Of a DNA stretch of 64,000 nt, positions 1-12,300 are shown piece by piece; the first letter of the stretch is position 1; each line of letters opens with the position of its first letter. The notes below the pieces were generated by a model. That model was given only the letters and a program-made list of their open reading frames with translations, had not been told where the DNA came from and made no database searches. Source of the DNA: Plazaster borealis (taxonomy: Eukaryota > Echinodermata > Asteroidea > Forcipulatida > Labidiasteridae); NCBI GenBank assembly GCA_021014325.1, contig CM037473.1, positions 1,068,501 through 1,132,500 of the forward strand, written 5' to 3'. Both the position numbers and the translations under genes were made by a program.

Positions 1-232
1 ATTTTTGTGTACATCATTACATTTATTTGAAATTCAGAGTTAAGATCCCCTTTTTGAATCCAAAAAGAGAAGATCTGACCATAAAAAGCTGACCAACATT
101 TGCAAATGAATATTGAGAATGTTTTTCTCTTAATATCCGACATATCTTGACATAAAGGCCATTTTTGCTGAGGAATATTAAACTGGACTTTAACTGTTTG
201 TTTATTTGTTTGTTTGTTTTCTATTATTTTAG

Positions 233-324
233 CATGAGTATGTCCTCAGTATTGGTCGTATCTTTCACAAGTTGGTTCTCCATCCACACCAGAGAGCCAT
301 TTCTGTCACTGTGTACAAGCCCAG
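233..324 (+). CDS. DEPDC5: DEPDC5 exon a (first in window)
   Basis: Follows a T-rich tract and AG at 231-232 and reads HEYVLSIGRIFHKLVLHPHQ. It ends AG|GTAAGA in phase 2. The donor is the first unit of a 14-bp tandem array. Confidence 0.9.
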
Positions 325-3300
325 GTAAGAATCCCTAGATGAGAATCCCCAGGTAAGAATCTCTAGATAAGAATCCCCAGATGAGAATCACTAGATGAGA
401 ATCTCCAGATGAGAACCCTCAATTGGGTTGTGGCGTGTTGTGGCTGAGCGGTCTAGTTCACGGACCCAAGCTCTGGTGTTTTTTGCAGCAGAGTGTACAT
501 GTAGGTTCAAAACCCAGTCATGACACTTGTGCCCTTGAGCAAGGCACTTGACCATAATTGCTTCGTAAAAAGTTGAGAAGGTAGTGCATTCTGCTTTACC
601 AGCAAGGCTCCTAGTGGATGATACTCATGGTAACCCTGTTTCAGCCCCAGGAGTAGGTGGCAACGTACCTCTGGTGACAGTTGATTTAGTTCGATAGCAC
701 AAATCGGTTAAGTGTAGCCCTCATCTTGGAGTGGCCGTCCGGCCTTGTGATGTTAGGCGATCTATCATAAAAATAATAAAAAATTAAAAAAATCTTTAGT
801 TCTACATCCTAAACTTTTCCATTTATTCTTTATTTTTGGTCTTTTAGGCATCTAAATACATCTCATCCAATTTGCTACACCTATCAGTTATGGTCGGCGC
901 ACAGTGCAGGGTACCAGCCATTGAGTGGTGTCTTCCAGACCTACAGACTAGAGAACTTCAACTGGAATTACTTGGATAACTACGTTTCCTCAAGAGGAAT
1001 CGACTTTGGTCCTGTGGAAGTAAGACTTTATTTCTTTTGGTTGAGACAGAAATGTAATTTAGAAATAAATGTAGACTGAGATGGAAACTGGCAAATACAG
1101 GATCTGAAGTGCCTCTACCGGGCAAACTCGGTGGTCTAGTGGTAAGGCATCTACTCTAGAATGGCAAAGGTTGAGGTTTCAAATCCCACCCGAGTAATAT
1201 ACCTGCCCTGTGGATTTTATTTCACAGGACTCGGGGGGAGGGGGGTCGTGAAGTACTGAGTATACAGTGCTTTTAAAACACATCGGTGTATGAGTAAAAC
1301 ACAAATAATAGGTCTAATTCTTGAAAATGTTTTCAAGATCTGCGACTTTTATTTTCACTTCTCTGTTTTTGTTGAATCTACAACTGTGAATAGTGCTGTT
1401 GATAAGGTGTTAAATAATTCTGATCCATTTGATTTCACTATAGCCACAGTTCCCCTTGCCGGCCACACACAACTGACACAAATGGCGGAAACTTTGTTTT
1501 TGTGGGAATGTTTTTTTCATTTTTTTTCTTCTTCATACTTTTGGGATTGGTTTGCGGTTTTAATTGGCCAGAGCTTAATGGATCGATCTTTAATGTAGGT
1601 TTAAGAATTGTTCTTTGTCGTGTTTGATCGTAATCAAATTAATGCTGTATCAGTTCCACGTGTTATTTATTATTAGGTTTTTATGAAATGTAGTACAGTA
1701 GTGATCCATATCTGGAATAAAGATTCAATATAGAAAGAAAGATACATCTTAAATTGAACATTTCTGCTTGTTTCCTATTTACTATCCTGTTATTGGCGCT
1801 TGTGCTGTTGGATGTGTAATGAAATTAATAAAAGTAATAAATATATACAAATATAGTAAAAAGTTATATTGTCTAGATGTACACTCCCCTGATTTACTTA
1901 GTTTTTGATGTCAAAATGTTTTCTTTCTTAATAGTCTCTCAAACTCTGGCGAAGCAGATTTCTTCTACTCCCTGCTGTGTCCTCCAAGATGAAGAAGATT
2001 CTGGAAGACCCTGCCGCTTACTTGGATGTCTTCTCAGAGACTTCAAGTAGAGAAGAAGCTCATCAATTCATTGAGGGTTTCATTAAGTTTGTAGAGACTC
2101 TCAACAGGCTACGGAGACACCACAGTGGCAGAAGAAGATCACAGGTACTTTGTCGTTTGTCGTCACGTTTTAGCATAAGCTTACAAAACTGTCTCGCAAA
2201 TCCTGCTTTCATTTTAAGATTTGTTTAGCTGTACGTAGCTTTGTGTCAAATTTTAAAATATGTTTGCAGAGAAGAGTTGTTTGTTTTCCACTGTGTTGTT
2301 GCCAAGATGAAATCAAGCCTAGTTCAAGCCTTCACGTAAACTGCAAAAGTTAGCAAATTTCTTTGAGTCACACTGCAAAAAAAACATCTTGCAGAGATTA
2401 TTTGTCATGTACAAATTTGCTTCACGTTTGCTTTTGAGTAAAATAAACCAGGGCTTAATATGCTCTCATCTGCAATTAGTTTTTGTTGAAATTAGCGTCA
2501 TCTTGAAAAAAGTTTGATTTTATTGAAGTGTTTTTGTTGAAGTGATGATTTTGGGTTGTGTTGATTGATAAGATGTCCTGATTGTCAAATGTCTTGTGTG
2601 TGGATTCAAATTTTATATTTCAAAAGGTGGTGACTATTATTGAAATCATTCATGTTTATATTTATTCAATTCTAGAATGAATGTTTATACAAATATTTGT
2701 TAAAGGGTCTGTATACGTTTGGTAATGACTCTGAAAATTAATGGCAATAAAACTTACTTGGTGAGAAGTACAGCAGCTTTGAATAGTATAATGCATATAG
2801 AGAAACTTTTCACTTAGAAGTACTGCGGTTATGGAAAAAGATATCACTTTTTATCCCAACAAATTTGAATCTGTGAAGCGTTACTGACAGTAACGCTTCT
2901 CAGATTGTGTATTCCAATGAAGATTATTCGTCCTGCATGGACACAACGTGTATTTTTGGCAATATCTCAAAAAACGCTACACCTTTTGAAATGAAATTTT
3001 TACAGGTTAGTTTTATGGTATATATCTACAACTATATAGGTTTGAAACAAACAGTAGGTTCCAATTACCAAACGTGTAAGATGCCTTTAACTTTGTTTGA
3101 AGAATAATGTTGAAACTAACTTTGTTTAGAGGGAAGGATACATCACTGGTAACTCTTTGTTTCCATATTTATTTGATGAAATGTTTTTTGCTTTCGGTCA
3201 TTTTTAGGAAACTTTTACCCATGGTGACTTTAAATTAAAATTGTTGATGGAAAAATGATAAAAAACATGCAAGTGTTAAAGATTTTTACTTTTAAACAAC

Positions 3301-6300
3301 ACATAGCAGATTAAAAAAATTAGACTTTTGAAAACTGAGGTTTTTTTATGTAAATGGAATTTTCACAAGGTAGCTTAATGATATTTCTTGAAAGAGTGGA
3401 ACCGATTCACTCCTTCAAAAACCTATGATGTACCCTTCTGCACATTTATTACCATTGTCTTAGGGTTTTGTGCACCATAATTTATGTTCTAATTGATCCT
3501 AACATAACCTCTGTTAACACTGTAGGCTTGCTCCTTAACGAGCTTAATTGGAGCCTCAAAAGGTAGCGAACATCGAAGGCATTCCTTGGCTATCCACTCC
3601 CACTGCCGGAAAAACAGTGACGGTAGTGTCAAGGTACTAACCCTAGGCATGTTGTGGCAGTTGGGATCAGTAACAAGAGTTGGGCTTTTGTTAGAAATCT
3701 ATGGCAATAAGATTTTGGGGTCTGACGGGTGGATAGGTAACACATGGAACTGTACTCCCTGAAAGTATTGAAATTTTAAAAACTGGGTTTTTTTAAGACC
3801 AGGTCCAATTTGGTTGAGCTACTTATAAGTAGACAATTTTGCCTAACTATTTTCAATAGCAGCTATTAGCAGGATACCAGTCATACATAGTACACGTGAC
3901 ATGATGTTTTGGCTGGTATCCTTATTCTGGGAAGCATCTGTTGGATACTTGGCTACCTTTTATCCTGAAGCAGCTTTATGAAATTAGGCACTGGTTCAAT
4001 TTTGCCACCTGGCTTGAATTCACAAATTCTGTTTCTTATTCATTGCCCAGCAAAATTAGGAAAAAATAAATGTTGTTCCCAAAGGAAAACTGACACAAAA
4101 AGTGGGACAGATCAGATGAACGCTAGTAAAATCATGATTCTTTAGAAATCATTCACAAATAGCAGCAGTTTTTGCTATCATTGCCATGGCTACCATTTTG
4201 TATAAAATGTTGATCATTTACAAAAACTGCACCTCATCTTTATATAAAGTGAATATGCAAATCAGTAGAAGCAGTTTGCAATTTTCATGATTGTTGTACC
4301 CATCTTCAGAGCTTCAATGCATACTTAAGATATTTTGTGACCAAATGCAGCTGAGTTGTTTAATTGGAACTTGCTGTTTATATTTTAAAGTTTGAAGTCG
4401 GGTTGAAAAAAGTGTATGGAAAAGATTATTTAACTTTTTGGGATCAACGTTCTTAATACTCTCTACTCTCTCATCTCAACTGCCAAAACATGTCCTCATA
4501 TTAACATTTCATATTTAATTTTCTTTAGCTGCTCACAAATCAAAAGTTCTTAGCAAGTTTTGATTTTGTAAGTTTTTTTTAGACAGAGATGTGGAAATTG
4601 TTTTGAAGATTTCATTTGTAAGTTTTGACTTTCTCAATTCAAAGTTGTTTTTCTGTTTTGCTATTCTTGTGCAGTGTGTCTTATAACACCCATCACTCAA
4701 ATTATTTGATTTTCTCAACATTTAGTTTTCAGAATACAATGTAAACTTCTTAACAAACATTTTTTGAACAAAAAAAATGCCGACTATTTTGTTTTTGTAT
4801 AGACACACTGTAGAAATATGGTAAGTGTTTTATCAGAACTCGAATTTAAAATGATTACTGTGATTGTTTTAGTTCCATAAATTATTCACTATTCCTATCA
4901 TATTATTTTCTTAATATTAATATGTTCAATTGCCTGTAAACATGGGCCTTGATTTTTTGATTTTGTTTTTTTTTAATTGTACGATTTTCTCATCTTAATA
5001 TAAAATGTCCAGCAATCAAAACTTGATAAAAAAGTTTTTAAAATGTTTGTGATATCACTTCAAAGGGCCCCTGACGATCTCACCTACCTGACAAAACTGT
5101 CTTTTTGTAGGACACTTTTCATACTAAATTTACAGAATTTGGCAATGTAAATATTTAAATTAAAGGTAGGGTCATAGACAAGTTTTTGTCAAGATAATGC
5201 TTATTTAAAGGCAACATTATAAAGAAAGATACAATAAAAGTCACATGTGGAAGTTTCAGCTGAATACAGTATCTACTTGCCATGCTTGCTGAGAAAACAG
5301 GGAAAAACTATCACATTATTTTGACCCTCAGAAAACTGAGAAACGATTCATGCATGAGTCATTCTCAGATTCAAATGTTTTGGGGTAAAAAATTATCCAA
5401 ACCATATTCGAAGGGAATCCCTTCTCAAAATAGTTTATACTGTCAACAGCTGCAGTGCTCCTCACTTTCAAGTAAGTTTTTATGGTCATTAATCTTCGGA
5501 GTATTTACCAATCTATGATCCTACCTTTAATATGCACTATATTCTGGAAAGCACTACAATCAATCCGGTGATTTTGGTTGGAATCTCATAGCTATGCTAA
5601 TAACCACTGACTGCACTGTATACTCACTGCTTTTAGATCTTGTAGGTAAACAAATTTACAGGCTACTTGGGTGGGATTCGAAGCCTGGACCTGTGCATTC
5701 TAGAGCAGGTACCTTAACCACTAGACCACTGAGTATAGTATAGAGTATAGTATAGTTGTTTTATTCTCACATATACACATAATTATATAACATTCAAATA
5801 CACATACAAACTTAGCACTAAAACCACATGTACACAATTCCTTACAAAAATATACATTAATACACATTTCAAAAGTAGTAGAACAGTAATAAAGTGGCAG
5901 CCCCCCCCCCCCCACCCAGACTAGTAAGTGTGCCCAGTGTCGGGATAACAGTTTGTATCCAGTAACTAGAAGTGGGTACCACAAACAATGTCATTGTTGT
6001 AATAATCACTCACTGGTGTAATGGTCAAACCAAAAATTATATTCTTTATCCTTGATGCAATGATGACATCGATTAAAATCAGGTGGAAATGTGACGGCTA
6101 TGTATTAAGGTTGATTTCTTGCTATTAGTCTGGTGTGTAAGAGTGACTAGGGCTGTGTCTCAATTGGTGGCTACGGCTGGATCGCCGCGTCATCATGCGT
6201 TAAAGTATAGGATGTCCTTAGCGACACCCTTAGCAACAGTCGTAGCCGTAGCTGTAGCCGCCAATTCAGATACGGTCTTATATCTTGTTCATCTGACTCG

Positions 6301-9300
6301 GGTCAGAATCAAAAGAGATAAACTGATGTGAAAAATCAACTACATGTACAGCAGTCTAAACCCAAAATGCTGAAAATTAAACAAGTTTCATGAACTTTCC
6401 TTCAGTGGATTATTTTGATGAACACTGTACCGGTAGTAGGGGCTTTGTTGACATTACCAATGCCATACCTTTTCTTGATTCAAAGAGAGTAACCCTACCC
6501 TAACATGTTTTGTTTCAGGGTCTGAACACCGCCGTTGCAAACCTTGCCTCCAGCAGGCAGTCTCCTTCTAGTACCCCTCTGTCAAGTACTCCATCTCATG
6601 TGTCAGGAACGGACACCCCACCAAGAAGCCTAAAGGAAGTTATTGATGGAGGAGTAGGTTGGGATGAAGAAGTTCTGGAGTTAGAGAGATCTAAGCTGAC
6701 TCTACTAACACCACTATGGGAGGTTGCTAGGGCCATGAGGGACCAAAAGTAAGTTCAAATCAATTGACTTTACTTGGCGTCTCATGGCTGAGCGGTTTAC
6801 CGCATCAAATTTAAGTTTTGGTGGAACCCTTAACTGCGGGAGTAACCCAAGGAATTACAGAAATGCAGGAAGGTTCCACTAGTAACTGGCTCACCAGTAA
6901 GCCAACGAGTTTGATTGGCATGGGGAGGGGTGTTGGAAACCTCAGAACCTAGCACAGGCTGTCGGCGAGACATCTGGAAGCCTGCTACAAAGAGTAGAAG
7001 GCTCCACTTTATCAGAGGGTTAGATCTAGGTAGTTGGAAAGATCATACATCTGTCCTATTCAATGTCATTTTGTACTTTTTCTTTTCCCTAAATTGCTTT
7101 TACTAGTTGTGTAATATTTACCTTGCCTTGTTGTTTCATTTTAATGTCATTTTGTAATATTTTTCCTCAATTGCTTTTGCTTTTCCTCAATTACTTGGTG
7201 TACATTGTTGTGTTATTTATAAGTTGCCTGGTAACTGTTGACCATAATATTATTGTAAAGCCTGTTGATGCCTTGTACATAGAGCATTTTATAAAAGCTT
7301 TATTATTGTTATTATCAAATTATCAAACTTGTCCCAGTGGTACTAATCTCACTTTTTCTGCAACTATTGCGCCATCCTAATTTTCTCATACACACTAAAA
7401 AATATAGATATGTCTTTTTGTAGGAAACTTTGAAATATTTTTTTTTCGGAAATGGACCATATGTTCATAATAAATTTACAGAATTTGCCAGGTAGGGTCA
7501 TAGATTGGTTTTTGTCAACATAATGCTGATTTATAGGCAATTGTATTTTAAAGAAAGATACAGTAAAACTCACATGTGAAAGTTTCAGCTGAATAGTCTT
7601 GACAAGATTGTCCAATCCAACCACTTTTAGTGAGGTGACAGCGGGGTACAACCGCATCTCTGGCCGCAGGCGGCATTCGGGAACAGACACCAGCCTTCAG
7701 AAATCTAAGAAACGATTCATGCATGAGTCAATCTCAGTTTTAAATGTTTTGGGGTAAAAAATTATAACTAAATTAAATCACAGATATGTTTTTTAACTCT
7801 ATCTAGAGACGGACTGTATTTCTTGCCGATGGACCAACGGAATCTTCCCGCGTGTTGTTTTTCTGCCGTAGAGGGCGTTAACTGGATAACATCCAATTTC
7901 CAAGTTGATGTTACTGAGAGTGAAGCAGTTGAGGTTCTCCAGGTATTGTTAAACACTAACAAATGTTTTGGGGTTTTGTTCAATCCCAAATCATTTAAAA
8001 TTTACCCAGTCAGTTTCCCTTGTGGTTTATTATTTGATAACTAAAAAATGTTTGAGGCATTGCATGGTGGGGTATCAATGTATATTTGGCTTGCGGTAAC
8101 ACCATGTGTATATCTACTTTGCTGTGTAGATTTTGTTCTTTGAGAACTTGTCTTGCTATGTTCTACTGCCGCAGAGTAGATTTTGGAATTCTGGAGACTA
8201 TTATACTGCCGCAGAGCAGATAAAAACAATTATCAGAAATAAGGAAAATTAAAATTTATCAACAAAAAACATAGGAGTTTCTCAGAATAGCTGTTCTAAA
8301 AGATCTCTCATCCTAATAATTACTGTTCAACACACTTTTATTTCTATGCTGTCATTGTAAGTTTCCAAACAAAATCAGAATTCTATTTTTGAGATATGTG
8401 GTTATGAAAATGATAATGATTATCATTAATGATTAATGATAACCAGTAATGATTAATGTGGTTTATGATAATGTGGTCAGTAGTTGGACAACATTTAGGG
8501 TTGAGTCAAGCATGACTTTTGTACCCTAACCTATTGACAAAAAAGATAAAGACAAGAGACAAAACAAAAAGGTACTGGGATGTACCAAAAGCAACATGAG
8601 TTTATGAGTTTTAGGAGCACATCCAGCACGGAACTCAATTTTGTCCAAACAACAAACCTGTTTTAACAAATGAGTTTGCTTCAAGGAAAAAACACTATTT
8701 TTAGTTGGCAAAATGACTGAATGGTAGTCTGGATGCCCTTGTTTTAATTACCTAACTCGAAGCAAGCTTTATTTGCCAAATGAGGCTGAAAATGTCAACT
8801 GAAACAAATTATTTTTGGTGTCACATCGCACCCCCACCCCACCCCGGCGGTCACTAACCCCAGCTTATAACATTTACATTTTTTTCTTTCGGTTATGTTT
8901 TTGATCTATGGGTAGAACATGACGGAGGAAGGGTTCATATGTCACGCCTCAGGAAACACCAGTCATCCCTTCTGGAACGGTTCTTACTTCTATCAACTTC
9001 TCAAACAGGAGTTACCTCTAAAAGGTTTAAAAAAACTATTGTTTTTAAATTGACTGGTTTTATTTAACTTCATTTGCCTGTTCTCTAACTGTACTTACCT
9101 TTCCCCTAATAACATGGACACAACTCGTATTTCTTCTTTTTTGCTTGATGGATTAAGTACTGCACAACCAAACCATTATTGATTGCTATAAACCAATCCA
9201 TTGTGTATGTCCTGACCCAGTGTTTTCCGCCATTACTGGGATTCAAATATGCCCAGTGTTAACTTTTTAAGCATCACAGGCATCTTTAACCAATGATGTT

Positions 9301-12300
9301 CAAACGACTATATGAAGCACCGGTGTGATGTGAGTTCCAGTTTGTCAAGTTGTGTTACAAATGTAAACACTAGTATAGGACATACGAGTCTGATCAAGAA
9401 TCTACAGGTTTGGGTATTTTGCAACTGTATGGTGAATGATTTTGATGTGTTCAGGAAGGTTCTTGTTCAAAGTGCCTGGGAACTTTGGGACAAAGAGAAG
9501 GTCCAACTTTTGGTACAGTCTGATGTTAAAGTTTCCATGGAAGTAGAACTTGAAACTCTCTTATTGTGAACTTAAAAGCCTGACTGAATAATTTCATAAA
9601 TAATGTTTAAAATCCGTCTCTCTCTCACCTAGAAAAGTCAAAGAAATCTCCAACGAGGCAAAGCGCTTCCTCCATCGCCCATCACAACAGCGCCCTCAGT
9701 GACAAGTTCCACAATGCATGGTTTGAGGTCGCTGTCTGCAATAACTCCGCACCGGTAAACCCCGCCCAGGAAAAGGTCCCAGAATTCCTGTTGCCTTGCT
9801 TGCCACGCCCGGTGTCCCCTGCCACTACGATCATGTCAAGCTTTGCTGAGATGTTGCCGGATGCTAGCACTGACTCCGAAGAGACTGAAGGAAGACGATC
9901 CTTCATGCACCAGGGTAAGAGGTTTAAACCAACTCTCTGATCATTTGGCTAAAAAACTTCCAATATTTACCAATCAGGGTAAGAAGTTTAAACCAACTCT
10001 CTGATCATTCGGCTAAAAAACTTCCAATATTTACCAATATGATGCCACATGATATAACCTGTTTGTAAGTGCGGTTTAATTCCACCAGTGAATTAGACAG
10101 AGTTCAAAGATTACAAAATAGTGCAGCTCGTTTGGAATGTTCCACACCCTTGAGGGAACATATTACCCTATCACTCAGGGAACTTCATATTGGCAATCAA
10201 TTAGAAAATGGATTCATTTTAAACTTGCTCTTTTTAGTTTATAAATGCTTGAACAAAACTACTCCAAGATATCTTTCCAATTTACTGTCATATTACACTC
10301 CTCCACAATTCTTCAGTCCACACTTGACACCACTCACTTGAATGTTCCCCGTGCAAACAAAGCTCTGGGTCAAAAAGCATTCAGTGTAGCTGGACCAATG
10401 ATTTGGAACAATCTTCCTCCTGTCATTAGGGAATCTGTTAGTTTATCTCTATTTTGTAAAGTTCTTAAGACTTGCCTCTATCCATGTTAATTTATAATAT
10501 ATGTGCTATGATCTTGATGGAAAAGCGCTTTTTAAATTTCAATTGTTGATGTTATGCTGTGTTTATAATGGCCAGAAGCCCATAGGAAATGCATTTAGCT
10601 AGGGAGGCTTTCAGAGGGGATTGGTGTATGAAATAAATAGTTGTTGGAATTGCTTTTCATTTAATGTTTTGCAAAAACTGAAGATCCTCTTAAAATTGTC
10701 AGTTTCTGTCATAAGAAATGCCCTTGACAATAAAATGAGTAAGATTTCTGAGTGTAATTTTTGTAAGATTATACAATTTTGTCAGCCATGTTTTGAGCCA
10801 GCTTTAGAGCCATTAGTAACCAAGTCTTGTGCATGCAGTAGATGCAAGTGCAAGTGACCTCTGAGATGAGATTGTTTTCACCAATTTGAAATTTTAAATG
10901 CATTTAAATGAAGTGAATTTGTGTGACTTTTATTGAATAATACATTTAATGAAAACATTATTTTTTTATTATCCTGTGTGATAACGAAATGAAATAATCA
11001 AACAAAATAATTTGTTTACAAAAAATATCAATTTTAAAATATGAATTTTGTTATACCTCCTTCCAGCCAATAAACCAGATTCACTCAAAAGCTTATTATT
11101 TGACGGTTACATCAACAAGACGGACCGCGTTGAATGGTGTCATATCAACTACGATGGTTGTTTCTGTGCTGACAAGGCCTGGGGATTTGATGTGGAGTGG
11201 TTGGTATCCACACCCAGCTTACTGGTAGAAGTGGTAAGTATAATGGACCCTAAAGCCCTTTTCACACGACAAAGGCAAACTAGGGTCCTTGGACTCGGGC
11301 ACCAGTTGTCTTGACCATGGACATGGGTCAAACTCGAACACGACCTTTCACACGACGCAGAAACCAACGTCTGGTGTTACAGATCCTTCATATTTTGGGG
11401 TGTCAAAGGTCAACATTGTGTATTGTCCATCTCACTGGTGTCCGCGCAGCTAGCATGGAATCGCTATTGCATGTGTTGATTACCAATCATCTTGTGTGCA
11501 TGCATGGTAGCTCTAGCTAAACCAAGGTCCTTGGTTTTTTGCATTCACACAGCATGCACAGACGATCGTGGTGAATTTTCACAACGTTGTGTGTTTTTGT
11601 TGCTGGTCTCGTTCTTGGTCAGAAAAAGACTACGGACCCATGCTTGTGTAGAGCAGAGGTACATTTCACACGATGTGGACTCGACAACGTTGTGTTCTTA
11701 GGACCATGGACCCCCTGCTTATTTCCCTCGTGTGAAAAGGCCTTTAGTATTCAGGTTCAGACCCTTCTTTGTGGCGTCACTCTTTTATTGCTCTCTATGC
11801 TGGAGTATTTACACACTCACGTCATGTAAACCTTCTAATAGAAATTTACAATTTCCTGATAAAGGTGCCCTTTACAACAGTGCCCTTGCCCTTTCAAGAA
11901 CGAAGCATCAGGCCCTGCGCACATTGTATTGAAACTGCATGAACATGTACTACAAAACGCAACGCTAGATGTAGTCTAGGTTCAAGACCCTCCTGCTATT
12001 AATATCTTTCCATGATCCATCACCACAAGAGGGCGCGCTCTCACCATAGACCACTATCGTGGGAGTCCGCTATCTCCTGTGATAGCAGTTCTCGGGGGGA
12101 TAGTTGTCGTGGTTGATAGCGCCCTCTATTGGCGACTTTATCGGTGAGGGAAATTAACAGCAGGAGTAGCGCTTTCTAGATGATAAACAATAGGAGCGTC
12201 TTGAACCAAGACTATGCTGGATGGCACTATGCATACAGATCCTACATGTGCTTAGTACACCAGCATGGCAGACCTGACATAGAAATGTGACGTCAGTAAG

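Larger units (their letters stand above)
2145..6518 (+). other. DEPDC5: DEPDC5 intron, repeat-rich
   Basis: 4.4 kb intron. Apart from the family B, E, C and D MITEs and the minus-strand SINE listed separately, it is AT-rich with no recognised coding sequence; a poly-C run lies at 5899-5912. Confidence 0.7.

Noticed and set aside
1125..1196. Possible functional tRNA gene
   Set aside because: Box motifs and paired ends are present but the anticodon stem is poor and a diverged relative with the same 3' tail occurs at 5612-5737, so it is a SINE head.
11048..11932. Cluster of short ORFs on both strands
   Set aside because: Only 11067-11233 is a DEPDC5 exon; the rest overlap a 500-bp inverted-repeat element.
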